Positions 12,601 to 24,679 of a stretch of 64,000 bases of DNA are shown here, in pieces. The stretch is from Trichostrongylus colubriformis (lineage: Eukaryota; Nematoda; Chromadorea; Rhabditida; Trichostrongylidae), in the NCBI GenBank assembly GCA_963978905.1, contig OZ022257.1, positions 44,030,203 through 44,094,202 of the forward strand, given 5' to 3'. Made by a program: the position numbers and the translations under genes. A model generated the notes under the pieces. That model saw only the letters and a program-made list of their open reading frames with translations. It was not told the origin of the DNA and did not search any database. Numbering within the stretch: the stretch's first letter is position 1; each line of letters opens with the position of its first letter.

Positions 12601-12654
12601 AATACTGAATTATCTAACTGCTACGAGTTGGAAAGTAAAGAACGCTCATATACC
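6660..12654. other. Long repeat-poor intergenic stretch, no gene recognised
   Basis: I found no family motif, no convincing exon chain and no RNA gene in these 6 kb. Local features are a hairpin at 8045-8130 and a short duplication near 10,247-10,322 (TGCCCTGCCCGCAACTGAAA repeated about 42 bp apart). A frame of 103 codons at 11,430-11,741 has low-complexity repeat character. A weakly protein-like stretch at 7190-7405 could be a relic but has no identifiable motif. Confidence 0.45.
8045..8130. repeat. Hairpin with 14-bp perfect outer arms
   Basis: ATTATCTGCTGCTT (8065-8078) pairs exactly with AAGCAGCAGATAAT (8112-8125). Pairing extends outward through CTAAG/CTTAG and inward through a GTGTGTG/CACACAC segment. 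No terminal repeat with TA or similar target duplication is visible. Confidence 0.75.
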
Positions 12655-13320
12655 GTAATCATTTAGCTGGCGCACACTTCTGTGCGCGTAACATCATGGG
12701 AACCAGTGTGTCGATCAAAATTGCTTTTTTCTATAAATTCACTCAGTACCCATCACCACATAACGCTCCGCCCATTGTGAGATTCCTCTCTTTTAAGTGT
12801 GTCCAAGGTAATCTGAACATTTGTCATTTCTGCCGATTTTTTCTTAGCCTCGAGGCTGTGTTGGAACCGAGTTATGAATTTTTGTTGTACAGCCACAGGG
12901 TGCGCTCCTCCCAGTGTGCCCCGCCCTCCTTCATCGGTACTCATGGCTAATCTTAGCTCGTCTTCTCCTGCCGTTTGGACTATTTTCGGACCGGGCAGAC
13001 AGATTTTGATCCTAGGACCGAAAGTTTCAGGGCCGCTCCGCCCGCCGTGGGCGAGCTTAACTTGGTGCATCTGTGCTCTTCACTGTTTGTCCCATGCCCT
13101 ATCCATCCCAACTTGTCCCCAATTTCACCACTCGTTTTTCATATAATACCTGATTTCGTGCCAGGCGGACGGACGGGCGGGAGAAAGAACGGACGGACGA
13201 AGGGACGTACCGACAGAAGGAGCGTTTTATACGTAGTAGGAAGCCCTACAATGTATACAACGCTCCCTTTGTCTGTTTTACGTCCGTCTGTCCGTCCGTC
13301 CGACTGGGTGAAACTGGAGA
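12655..13320. repeat. Dispersed hookworm-type repeat ending in a large palindrome
   Basis: The block starts with AGCTGGCGCACACTTCTGTG and GTCGATCAAAATTGC, continues with TCCCATGCCCTATCCATCCC and ends in a palindrome of GGACGGACGG-type runs centred on TTTATACGTAGTAGG (about 13,170-13,310). The same order of landmarks occurs at 55,475-56,280 and, reversed, around 62,610-62,760. The 148-codon minus frame across the palindrome (rich in Gly-Arg-Thr-Asp and Arg-Pro-Ser-Val) is a by-product of the repeat. Confidence 0.75.
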
Positions 13321-13480
13321 TGGCCCGGGAAGATAAAGCGGCGTGGTTCTGGAACGAGGAGAGAGGGAAGAAGGAAGCATACAAACGCTGGCAGAAAACG
13401 CGATGACCAAAAAAACCGCCTATAAGCTTTGTAAGAGACTTGCTGAGGCAGTTGTAGCCAAGCCGTAGAACACGGAAGTA

Positions 13481-14168
13481 GGTGTATGCAGAATAAATGG
13501 CCAAAACAGACCAATATTTCAAAACGTCATAGCTTCGCTCAGACACAACATTATTTGTCGAAATAATAACCTCTCGAATCTGCAAAAATTATCTAACGAT
13601 CTGGTAAAGAAAATATGTCATCATGATAAAGATGTGAATTGTGAGAAATAATAAAGTTAACAATGGCATTTCCAACCTGCATCGTATCGGCGAACTTCTT
13701 CTGACGCAGGTTTGCATCGAGAACCCGGAAAAGTGGTCGTTCGTTGGGGATAAGTCTGGGGAATAAGGGGGTGAGGGAGAGTCTCCATGCCTAACTGCAT
13801 CAGTTTTTACCGGGTGACTTGCGAAGTGTAGGGTTTTGCGTTGTTTTGCGCACCCGGCAAAAACCGGTGCAGTTAGGCATCAAGATTCCCCTTTACTCCC
13901 CTTATTCTCCAGACCTATCCCCAACGGATGACCACTCTTTCCGGGTTTTTGATGCAAACCTGTCAGAAGGAGCCCGCCGATACGATGCATCTTGAAAATG
14001 CCACTGCTGTCGTTATTAATTCTCGCAATCCAGAAATTTATCATTATGGCATATTTTCTTCATCAGATCGTTGGCAAAGTTGTGTAGATTCGAATGGTTC
14101 GACAAATAAAGTTGTGTATGAGCAAAGTTATGGCCAGTTATGTTTTGGCCATTTATTCTGCATACACC
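13481..14168. repeat. Large inverted-repeat (foldback) element, arms about 340 bp
   Basis: The left arm begins GGTGTATGCAGAATAAATGG (13,481) and the right arm ends with its complement, CCATTTATTCTGCATACACC (14,149-14,168). Further paired landmarks are GGTTTGCATCGAGAACCCGG with CCGGGTTTTTGATGCAAACC, GTTGGGGATAAGTCTGGGGA with CTCCAGACCTATCCCCAAC, and TGCCTAACTGCA with TGCAGTTAGGCA. The arms differ by substitutions and small indels. The centre (about 13,800-13,870) is GC-rich and itself paired (CCGGGTG/CACCCGG). No transposase frame is present. Size and structure fit a non-autonomous foldback transposon. Confidence 0.85.
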
Positions 14169-14329
14169 TAAGAAATGGTCTGTACGAAAATTGGAGGGCA
14201 AAGAGGTGGGAAAGTTCGTCTTCAGGCTGGCTGAAGCCCAACATTGGGTCATTTAAGACATTAGGGTGGCAAAGAACGTGAGAAGCAGCAACGGCCTGTT
14301 CCCAAGGAAGCCAGCTGAAGTGAAAGGAG

Positions 14330-15085
14330 GATGGCAGGAGTACTCCGGTAAGCCTGTGAGTGAGGGGTTTCCCCGCTACGAAAGCTTAAAAAGGGAGGCT
14401 ACGGCTGGACCATCCTACCTTGGACGGATGAGGAGGTCCGCCACATGCTAGGGAGAACGAAAATTGGGAAAGCGGCTGGCCAAGATAGGGTTCACATTTC
14501 CAGGCAGAGAGTGACACAAGTTCTGCTCCAAGTACCGAAAAATCAGGATGACAGCGCATACCACGAAGCTGTACGAGAGGCTGATCAATTTGAGGCTGAG
14601 AGAACTCATTCCTATCTCCCAGGAGCAGTTCGGCTTCATGCCTAGAAAATCTATTACCGACGCCATGTTGATCGCCAAGCAGATGATGGAGAAGTATCGA
14701 GAGAAGCGGCATGCTATATAACCTTCCTTGCCAAACTCAAAAAGACCTTCGACCCTCTGCTACTCCCCGACAAGTACTCCGGAACGCGCTGCGAAAATTC
14801 CATGTTCCGGAACGCTAATCGCCCTCATTAATAGACGGCGTAAAGCAGCTGTAGGCACTCTGCACGGGTTGTCAAATGATGTAGATATCATGGGCATCAA
14901 GAGTCCGCCCTCAGTCCATACCTTCTCCTTCTCGCTCTGGATGTGATGGTGAAAGATCTCACAGGCGGGGGTCATTTAAAATCATCCTGCACGCAGATGA
15001 CATTACCTTTTTAGCGGAGAACAGGGAAGAACTTAAGGTAAAAGTGCAGAATTGGCAGAACAGACTGAAAAAGGAAGAAAATATT
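14330..15085 (+). mobile_element. RTE-type non-LTR retrotransposon reverse transcriptase, degenerate
   Basis: Read with frameshifts, the plus strand shows RTE-clade reverse transcriptase landmarks in order. They are EEVRHMLGRTKIGKAAGQD (about 14,430-14,490), KLYERLINLRLRELIPISQE followed by QFGFMP (about 14,565-14,645), TDAMLIAKQMMEKYREK (about 14,655-14,710), LHGLSNDVDI (about 14,865-14,895) and LHADDITFLAENREEL (about 14,985-15,035). The last is the catalytic A/YADD block, with His at its first position. Many stops and indels make it a dead copy. No apurinic endonuclease domain is seen upstream because the foldback element ends just before it. Confidence 0.82.
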
Positions 15086-15943
15086 TTTTTAAAAAAACTC
15101 AATGATATAATTGAGTAAATTTAGTGGCTCGTTTCGCCTCCAAAACTCAGACGAACCACTGTGTTTTCATCAACACCGGAGGCTCATCAGTGAGTCGGTG
15201 TTGATGAAAACAATTAAATAGTTAAAGTTAGTGAAGAATTAAAAAACACAAAAAAAGGTGAAAACCAGTAGAAAAACGAAAACAAAACCCAAAACAAAAA
15301 ACAATAACCAGCAAAAGACTACTAAGAAACAGTAAATTGAAAAGGCGTACCTGTGTGTTTGATATATATTCCACAAAATGAAGTAATATAGATATCCTTT
15401 CCAATAATCAAATAAATAACCATAAACGTCTGTAACCATACATTTAAACTAAAAAATTAGGTGACATAGAAAAAGGCGAAGCAAACGGCAAGCGTGAAAC
15501 TATTAAGAACATAAAAACGACTGACGAATAGGATCGCACTGAGCAGAAAGCAATAAACGAACATAAGAAAACGACATGAAAGGAGTGAGTGAGAATTGAT
15601 GCACAACATGAAAAAAGTGAATGTGAATGGATGCAACAAAGGGGAATATATACGCGAATCCAAATAAACTATCCCGCCAAGAAGAGAAATCAAATAATAT
15701 TAGGTTTAATACTCAGCTAATGTAGCACACCATCTTATGGATTGGGGCGCGTACCGTTAAACATTCAGTCCAGTTTGTGATGAGAGTATTGAAACTCAAA
15801 AACATCCTTGAGTGACGGAGGCCAATAAGTGTTTGAAGCGATAAATGCTATCATGGAAAGGATTAGGTAGACATGTGCTATGAGCCTAGTAGAAAATGGA
15901 AAAAGCAGGGAGAAAATTCGTATAGATTAGAATATACCTGTCA
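15086..15943. other. A-rich intergenic stretch with one hairpin
   Basis: Hydrophobic minus-strand frames (66 and 78 codons) are translations of A-rich plus-strand DNA and match nothing. No GIY-YIG domain is found here, although canonical Penelope elements place one after the reverse transcriptase. That absence bears on the classification of the next feature. Confidence 0.5.
15163..15211. repeat. Hairpin, 16-bp perfect arms
   Basis: GTTTTCATCAACACCG (15,163-15,178) pairs exactly with CGGTGTTGATGAAAAC (15,196-15,211) across a 17-nt loop. No protein context. It could be a terminator-like structure or a tiny foldback; strand cannot be assigned. Confidence 0.8.
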
Positions 15944-17363
15944 TCATAGAATTGTATCTATTAATTTTTTAATCTTATTAATGTCATCCATCAAATCATA
16001 TTTGTAACTAATGAATTTGTTATTGTAGATACATTTAACCACATTAGCTGCCATAAATTCAACTGGATATCCATTATCTACGAGAAATGTTTTCATTTCA
16101 TGAACTTTAGTAACAAAAACCTGCAGTTCGTTACAAGTATTAGCAGTTCTAAGAGTTTCAGTGTAAATGACCGATGCCTTGGTTTTTCTAGAAATAGTGG
16201 CATCATGGTGAGGAAACTTAATAACTTTGAAGTCAAAATCATCAGTTTTGTTATACAACCTTGTTTTTACCTTATTATCTTCGATTGCAATAGTCATGTC
16301 TAAGTAATTGCTACAAGTTTCTGAATAATGTGTCTTTTTAACTTCTATGGTATCTTTATATACTTCTTCGATAGATTTATCTATATCTGATTCGTTCTGA
16401 TTGTGCACAATCAGTAAGTCATCTATATATCTGAAGGGTATAAACAGTTTGTTCCTATCATGTTTCTTATTATTTGCACAATTACATTCTAGTACAGAAA
16501 GGGTAAGGTCGGCCAAAAGTGGACTGCAGTTGCCATCTTGAGGAACACCTTTAATTTGTTTGAAAACAACGCCGCCGAAAAAACAGAAGCTATTTTTTGA
16601 CAAATATTCTATCAAGTAAATGAGGGCGGTACTACTGTAGTACCTACAATTGTTTTTGATGTTTTGTCCATCGGTATAAAATACAGCAAACCCATTGGTT
16701 CCTATCAGCCTTTTACCCGAATTATTGAAACATAATTTTAGTAACTGTTGCATATTATTGATAATTAATGCATGTTCTAGATTGGTAAACATATCTGTGA
16801 AATCTGCCGTATATAATTTGGTGTTGTCTTGTCTAATGTTACACAGATCCCGACTGATATTAATATTGCTTATAGCCCAATACTTTTAATGGTTCTATTC
16901 CTCTCTTGTATTACTCGTAGATAATTCATAAAGTGTCGTTTAATATGTGTAAAAATTACATGCAGCTCTTTAGCTAGTGGTTTAATACTACTACTATAGG
17001 CTCCCGTGTTAAATCTGAACTTAACAGGGTTTCTATGCAACTTGGGTAGTGCATATATCAAAGGAAGATCTGCTTCCGTATCATTATGCAGTTTATTACG
17101 AGTACAAAAACTCCTATGTCTCATGATTACTTCAATTTTATTTGTACTGGGTACAAGTTCATACGTATTTTTTGTGCGTAGATTTATGAAGGATCTTGAC
17201 TGTAAATTATACTTTATACCCATCTCTTTCATAAGAGTAGTAACGTACAGTTTTTCGCATATGATACCATAGTTGTTGCTGGCCTTGTCGAGGGGACCAA
17301 AGACAAATCTTTTTTGATATTCTCTGATGAGGTTAAGTGACACCCTTATCTTTCTACCTCTAA
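15944..17363 (-). mobile_element. Penelope-like reverse transcriptase half (one frameshift, 5' broken by MITE)
   Basis: Two minus-strand frames (17,343-16,870 and 16,792-15,944) together encode a Penelope-like reverse transcriptase. The lead block reads FGPLDKASNNYGIICEKLY (family form PADKASNN), followed by LPLIYALPKLHRNPVKFRF. Motif A is TADFTDMFTNL, motif B is KGVPQDGNCSPLLADL and motif C is FRYIDDLLIV, so the catalytic Asp residues are present. A frameshift near 16,870 separates motif A from the lead. The open frame runs upstream to 17,363 and then enters the MITE at 17,364. No endonuclease follows the frame at its 3' side. This fits elements whose GIY-YIG domain is N-terminal, and the 29.9-31.2 kb fragment supplies exactly that half on the same strand. 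Nuclear retroelement, probably inactive. Confidence 0.9.
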
Positions 17364-17505
17364 GGCCGCCGTCAGTTCACGATTTTACGGTGTCGCACTT
17401 TCGCACGCGATTCTACGACCTTGAGACTTTGTAATGACGCAATTTCGTGTGCATTGCCACTACACCATCGCAGAATCGGAAAATCGTGAATTCCGACGAC
17501 ATCTG
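17364..17505. mobile_element. MITE, GGCCGCCGTCAG subfamily, interrupting the Penelope-like element
   Basis: The left end TAA-GGCCGCCGTCAG matches the intact copy at 35,894. Internal complementarity (CAGTTCACGATTTTACGG with GGAAAATCGTGAATT) shows the foldback. The distal end (about 17,490-17,505) is eroded, so its boundary and target duplication cannot be read. It abuts the reverse transcriptase frame directly. Confidence 0.65.
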
Positions 17506-20093
<2,588 letters not shown>

Positions 20094-20240
20094 CAGGGGC
20101 CGTAGGCTATCCTCTCCCGGCCGGGGATGGGTCCCCGACGGCGTATGCTATGCGTCCCCAACCACTCGTCGGGGAGAGGCTCCGCCCACCAAATCTCGGG
20201 GATATCTCCCCGACCGGCTAGGGGTCGGGAAGCGTCGGGG
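20094..20240. repeat. GC-rich element with CCCCGGCCGGGGA motifs, copy 1
   Basis: This is a GC-rich island in AT-rich surroundings. It carries CTCCCGGCCGGGGAT, GTCCCCGACGGCGTATGCTA and TCGGGGATATCTCCCCGA. GGGGCCGTAGG at its left edge and the GTATGCTATGC phrase recur, reversed, in copy 2 at about 21,080-21,187. Many internal palindromes (CCGGCCGG) make it foldback-like. Confidence 0.6.
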
Positions 20241-21079
20241 ATACAGTAATCCTGTGACCGCGGAGCGAAGCATCTGCGCCAGCGCACACTATTTTCGAAA
20301 GAGATCAGGGAAAAACTTCTGTATAATAGTGTTTTTGAACCACAGCGCTCGCCTTTTGTTCTGATTTCACTTTCAGGTCTTGCGTGTGTTCGAGGGAGAA
20401 TGTTGTCACTTAATGTCCTCGAAATTCACCCGCTTTGCACATCTTTCTTTTTATTTTCTAATTTTTCTAGTTTTTCCTTTTTTTTGCTGATTTGGTCGTG
20501 TTGTAGGCAATGTTTTGGGCATCGATGGTATGGTTCTGATCACACGTTCTCGTGTTTAGTTTGCTTTGTGGCCGCTTCTGTTTCTAGTTCTATTTTCGAT
20601 TACTTTTCAACTGCAACCCCAGAAATTGCAGAGGAAAAGTTGTGATCCTAATCACGAAGCAGACATTTTTAGTGCCAGCGCTGTTTGGCGCCACTGGGCA
20701 AAATCTCACAAAAAAATCCAAAATACAGGCATATTCAATACTCCTAATGAACAAAGGCAGAGAACATGACATTCATTTTTCATTTATATCGTTCAGCACC
20801 AAATTAGAGCTACACTGCTTGGTAGGATTTGGTACAAACCACTCGTTGCGCAAAACAAGTCCGGTACTTATAGATGGTGTCTCATGCGTAATCAACACCA
20901 TAACAAATCACTTTGAATAAGGTTTCACACAAAATGGTTGTTTCGTTTATTCTGAAATTACTGTGGTTGCAATGGTTGAAAGGTGACGAATCGTGTGCTC
21001 CACTACCACTTCTCTGACACACGGTTACAAAAAAGGTCATTTGAAAGTACGCGCCACTGCAACTCTGCGTCTTTTCCTC

Positions 21080-21187
21080 CCCGAGGAGCTCCCGGCAGCA
21101 TAGCATACGGCTAGTCGGGAAGCGTCCCCGGCCGGGGATCTCACCCGGCCGGGGACGTCTTCCCGGCCGGGGGAGCATAGCATACGG
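21080..21187. repeat. GC-rich element with CCCCGGCCGGGGA motifs, copy 2
   Basis: GCATAGCATACGG occurs twice (near 21,098 and 21,176), bracketing CGGGAAGCGTCCCCGGCCGG, TCACCCGGCCGGGGACG and TCTTCCCGGCCGGGGG. GGGAAGCGTC is shared with copy 1 (GGGAAGCGTCGGGG at 20,228). The two copies lie about 850 bp apart. Confidence 0.6.
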
Positions 21188-21549
21188 CCCCAGGTCTTTT
21201 TGTTTGTTGCTTTACGAGAGTGGTGGTTTATGAAACTTTCAACTACATAAAAATTTACATATCCTCCGACCGAAAGCATCCTATTGAGATTAAATTGACG
21301 AATTAACTAACAACGGATGAACACTTAAATAAGAAATCAGAAACAAAAGAAGCAGAAACGGCACATTCCACTGACTACTGCACATACGAAGCCGTCAAGG
21401 CTCAAGCATAACGTTTGAGAGAAAGCAATCGAGCGCGCAGTCACTAACAGTTCTTAATCCTTTTTCATGACATTTTCATTGTTCCTATGTCAGAAGAATA
21501 GACGCCTAAGACAGTTATTTGCCGACAGCTTCCTAGCATTTTTGGGGTT

Positions 21550-21755
21550 ACAATCGACTCTATTGAATATCTGCTAAGGATATCATGTGCTGCAACTCGG
21601 GTGGGACGTGTTTCTTCATTTAAGGTTTAGCATTGTTGAGTTGAATCAAATCAACTTGATTCAACTCAACAATGCTAAACCTTAAATGAAGAAACACGTC
21701 CCACCCGAGTTGCAGCACATGATATCCTTAGCAGATATTCAATAGAGTCGATTGT
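21550..21755. repeat. Perfect 100-bp-arm hairpin, 6-nt loop
   Basis: Bases 21,550-21,649 are the exact reverse complement of 21,656-21,755, checked base by base. The spacer is ATCAAC. The arms contain no frame of note and no TA, TTAA or TWA target duplication at the ends. The lack of any mismatch means recent origin, ongoing correction between arms, or an assembly or library artefact. Confidence 0.95.
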
Positions 21756-22120
21756 CTTACTATTTTTCCTTAATACTTTGATTGCTATTATGCACACCAA
21801 TAACCTCTTCTCCCAATTCATCTGTAAAAGAGAGAGTAACAATCCTAACACTGAAGATTCTCATCATCTATGGAAGAGCCACCATGATACCGCCAGCTAC
21901 CGTCAGATGTGCCTTCGCCTCACGACCAAGTTTACATGCTTCTACTAATAAATTCTACAAAATAGACACGGATAGCACTTATCACACAAACCACTGCACA
22001 AACACACATGCATACTTGTTAGCTGTCAACAGCACAGTATGAGAACCTTGACAACAACAGATAACCAAAACAAACGAAAATAATTGACAGCTATGAACCA
22101 AAGGCTTCGAACATCAAACC

Positions 22121-22126
22121 TTTATT
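22121..22126 (-). terminator. Poly(A) signal AATAAA of the KH-domain gene
   Basis: AATAAA on the minus strand lies 37-42 nt downstream of the stop codon at 22,163-22,165. This is a normal distance for a short nematode 3' UTR. Confidence 0.75.
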
Positions 22127-22162
22127 GGAGAAGCACAGTAAGAACGTTCATTTTCAGAAATA

Positions 22163-23180
22163 TTACGGCTTCTTTTTTCTGCCGCTGTGCTCATTCACAA
22201 CGCGCTGCAGCATCAATTTACAGAGTTTTATTTCAGTCTCTGTGCCGAATATGCTGAAAATAGGCAAAAATCTAACTACGCGATTTAATTCCAACATCAA
22301 CTTGTTAAAAATACCGCAAACCTGATAAGTCTCATTCCTTCGGGCACGCTATCGTCGTCCTTTTCAGAGATTTTTATCCTACAACCGCTATACGCCTTGA
22401 TCTCGTTGAGGGTTCTTCCTTTGGGACCGAGTGCGACCGCAGCTATTGCATCAGGTACCTGTAAACAATAGATCAATGGCAAAGAATTTGTTTCAAACAC
22501 TGTGAATTACCACTGACTGTCAGGTGGATGCAATTATTTGCCACTCGCTTTTCTGTCATCTTCGTCTCTGCAAAATTTTCGCCGTTTATAGCAGCACAAT
22601 GGGTTTTCATCACCTCAAGCAGAATCGGATTCAGAACGGGCTAAACAGACAACTGTTATTTACTGAATTTATCATGCTCTCATGTCTAATGCTGAAACTA
22701 CCTACTTGCTCTCCGAAGGATTTCACTTCCATTTCCTTCTTTAGGACGACCGCAATTACTTGAAGTACGTTGTCCAGATGACCGCTAATAGTACACACGT
22801 GCTTCGACATTCCTGAAAGGAGGCGAATAGGGAGCCAAACACAGACATGTGGTCATGAAGAGAAATAGCTTACCTTCCATATCGGTGATCTGGATATTAC
22901 ATTGTTTTTCTTCGGATAACGACCTTATCTCTTTTCCTGATTTGCCAATTATAGTTCCTACTACATCACAAGGAATGAGCATCTGGGCCTGCACGTCTCC
23001 GCCCTGGTTTTCCAGGTGCAATCTTTTTTTTTCTGGATAATTGGATGTTCCGGCCTCACTTCTTTTGGTGTTTTTAGGAGGTTTCGATTGGCCAATCTCA
23101 ACTCCTTTACCCTCCATGTCTGAAAACAACTGTAGAATGTGCTGCTGTAGTTGGTGGAGGGGGGGTGGTGGGGCACTCAT
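22163..23180 (-). CDS. Two-KH-domain RNA-binding protein, 213 aa, 4 exons
   Basis: Exons read on the minus strand are 23180-22874, 22812-22706, 22458-22322 and 22253-22163; each has GT donors and CAG acceptors and the frame is maintained throughout (642 nt with stop). The N-terminus (about 1-60) is Pro/Gln/Lys-rich. The first KH domain starts near MLIPCDVVGTIIGKSGKEI with the nucleic-acid-binding GKSG loop and crosses the first intron (DMEG|MSKHVCTISG). The second KH domain has IAAVALGPKGRTLNEI with loop GPKG, then GCRIKISE, and ends GTETEIKLCKLMLQRVV. The tail is NEHSGRKKKP and stop. KH domains bind short single-stranded RNA or DNA motifs; family relatives include hnRNP K/poly(C)-binding and Nova-type proteins. 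I cannot name an orthologue. The ATG at 23,180 is the first in frame. No trans-splice acceptor is obvious upstream. Confidence 0.9.
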
Positions 23181-23211
23181 TGTCGCACTGTCATCAGAGT
23201 TTATTAGAGTG

Positions 23212-23310
23212 TCTTCCCCCTAAACTAAGGCTTAGGCTAAAAATCTAGGCAAAAATAGCGCCGAACGCCGGGCTCAATGGAGTGCTTCCCCAACTACATT
23301 AGCACCCTTT
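23212..23310. repeat. Dispersed repeat, copy 1 (CTTCCCCCTA...AATAGCGCCGA)
   Basis: The phrases CTTCCCCCTAAACTAAGGC and CAAAAATAGCGCCGAACGCC recur with changes at 29,368-29,450 (CTTCCCCCTACACTATGGC, CAAAAATAGCGCCGACGCCG). A partial echo (AAGGCTTAGGTAAAAA) is at about 36,180. Function unknown. Confidence 0.65.
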
Positions 23311-23439
23311 CCTGTACTGAAAGGGGCAGTTTAAAAAGATCTTTTCTAGAGAGCTGCCTTGTCGTCAGAGAACCTCACTAAAATCAATCGTTCGTAGCAC
23401 GGATGAAGAGAAAATAACGAAAGAAAAAGCAGAAAAAAG

Positions 23440-23610
23440 CGGATGAAGAAGCTGATTTCTATTGAAATCGTTGCGTCTCCCCACCCCCCTCCCCCTCCTC
23501 CCTGCCACATGAAAAAGAATCTGTCAAAGCATAGGTCTCATCTGTGTCAGTCTAAGCCTTGGGAGGGAGAGAAGTTTTGACGTGGGTGAAAAGTTTGCGT
23601 CTCTTCCCCC
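23440..23610. repeat. Partial copy of the GTTGCGTCTCCCC foldback
   Basis: The order of GTTGCGTCTCCCC, CACATGAAA, AGGTCTCATCTG, CTAAGCCTTGGGAGGGA and TTTTGACGTGGGTGAAAA parallels the right half of the foldback at 23,904-24,119. It is therefore a second, single-armed copy. Confidence 0.65.
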
Positions 23611-23903
23611 CTTTATTTAACCCAAAATACTTCGTAAAAGAGACTGAACAGCAGTCGGGCGTCAAGCGATCGTGAACTGCATAGAATGAAAACTCTTCTT
23701 AACTGTTGAAGAATGGCAAAGAATAAGGAAAAGGCGCTTTTATTATATTTTCGGCATTGAACTATATGAAAAAAAGTGAAAGTTCTCTGATAGGCGAGCA
23801 AAAGGCCCCCCCCAATGCAACATAGACATTCGAAAAAGGACAAAACATGCAAAAACAGTTTGCAAAAAACAAAAAACAAGTTCGAGGAAACAATCCTCGG
23901 GTC

Positions 23904-24119
23904 AATTCAAGGCTGGGGGAGACGCAACTTTGCGTCAACGTCGAAGCTCCTATCCCTCCCTAGGCTTAGGCTAAAATTGATATCCCCTCCTTGCACATGA
24001 AAGAGCATCTCTCAAAAGATTGGTCTCATCTGATTTAGCCTAAGCCTAGGGAGGGAAAGAAACTTTGACGTTGGTGAAAATTTGACGCGAAGTTGCGTCT
24101 CCCCCCCCCCCGACTTGAA
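23904..24119. repeat. Foldback element, AATTCAAG...CTTGAATT ends
   Basis: AATTCAAGGCTGGGGGAGAC (23,908) pairs with GTCTCCCCCC...GACTTGAATT (to 24,121). CCCTCCCTAGGCTTAGGCTA pairs with TAGCCTAAGCCTAGGGAGGG. Arms are about 80 bp and the spacer about 60 bp. A C-run (about 24,101-24,111) interrupts the right arm. Confidence 0.75.
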
Positions 24120-24263
24120 TTGACCCCAATCCTCAATTACAAGGCGGAGGAACGGTGGTTCGGAGTATCGTCTTGCTTATTCCACACAAATAGGAGATTC
24201 GCTTTCAAAACCGCAAAACATAGCCGCCAGCGGAAATCCTTTAGAAAATCTAACAAGTTATCA

Positions 24264-24315
24264 GAATTTCATCATTGAAACTCAAAATCAGTTTTGAGTT
24301 TCAATGATGAAATTC
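24264..24315. repeat. Perfect 24-bp-arm hairpin, 4-nt loop
   Basis: GAATTTCATCATTGAAACTCAAAA (24,264-24,287) pairs exactly with 24,292-24,315 across TCAG. It lies about 365 bp upstream of the phosducin-like start codon. No terminal target duplication is visible. Confidence 0.85.
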
Positions 24316-24679
24316 CGTGATAAAAAAGAAAAGAACATGAACACAGGAATCGTGCATGGAGGAATTGGGCGCATTGGAAGAGCGCGAACGTCCCGACACC
24401 GCCTTTTACGTGTGAGATCCCGCGTGATCGCCAACCTAGACTATGGAGTAGAGCAAACGATAGGAAAAATATTACGTGCATATCATAGACACAAAGAGAT
24501 ATACAGAGATATAAATTGCCTTGTTTCATATTCATATAAATGTTAAGTAATATGCTTTACCTGTTAATCTGTGTGTTCAGGCACTTCGTATCTGTTTCAG
24601 GTCCTTGGACTGAAAGCTGTCTGCCCCTGTTTTTGGACATGATTCGCTTTGTTGTTTTAGCGACATCTAAGGTTGAGTA

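Noticed and set aside
13139..13585. 148-codon minus-strand frame rich in Gly-Arg-Thr-Asp and Arg-Pro
   Set aside because: It is a read-through of the GGACGGACGG palindrome in a dispersed repeat.
24304..24546. 80-codon basic frame just upstream of the phosducin-like gene
   Set aside because: It begins within a hairpin arm, has no family motif and no transcript features.
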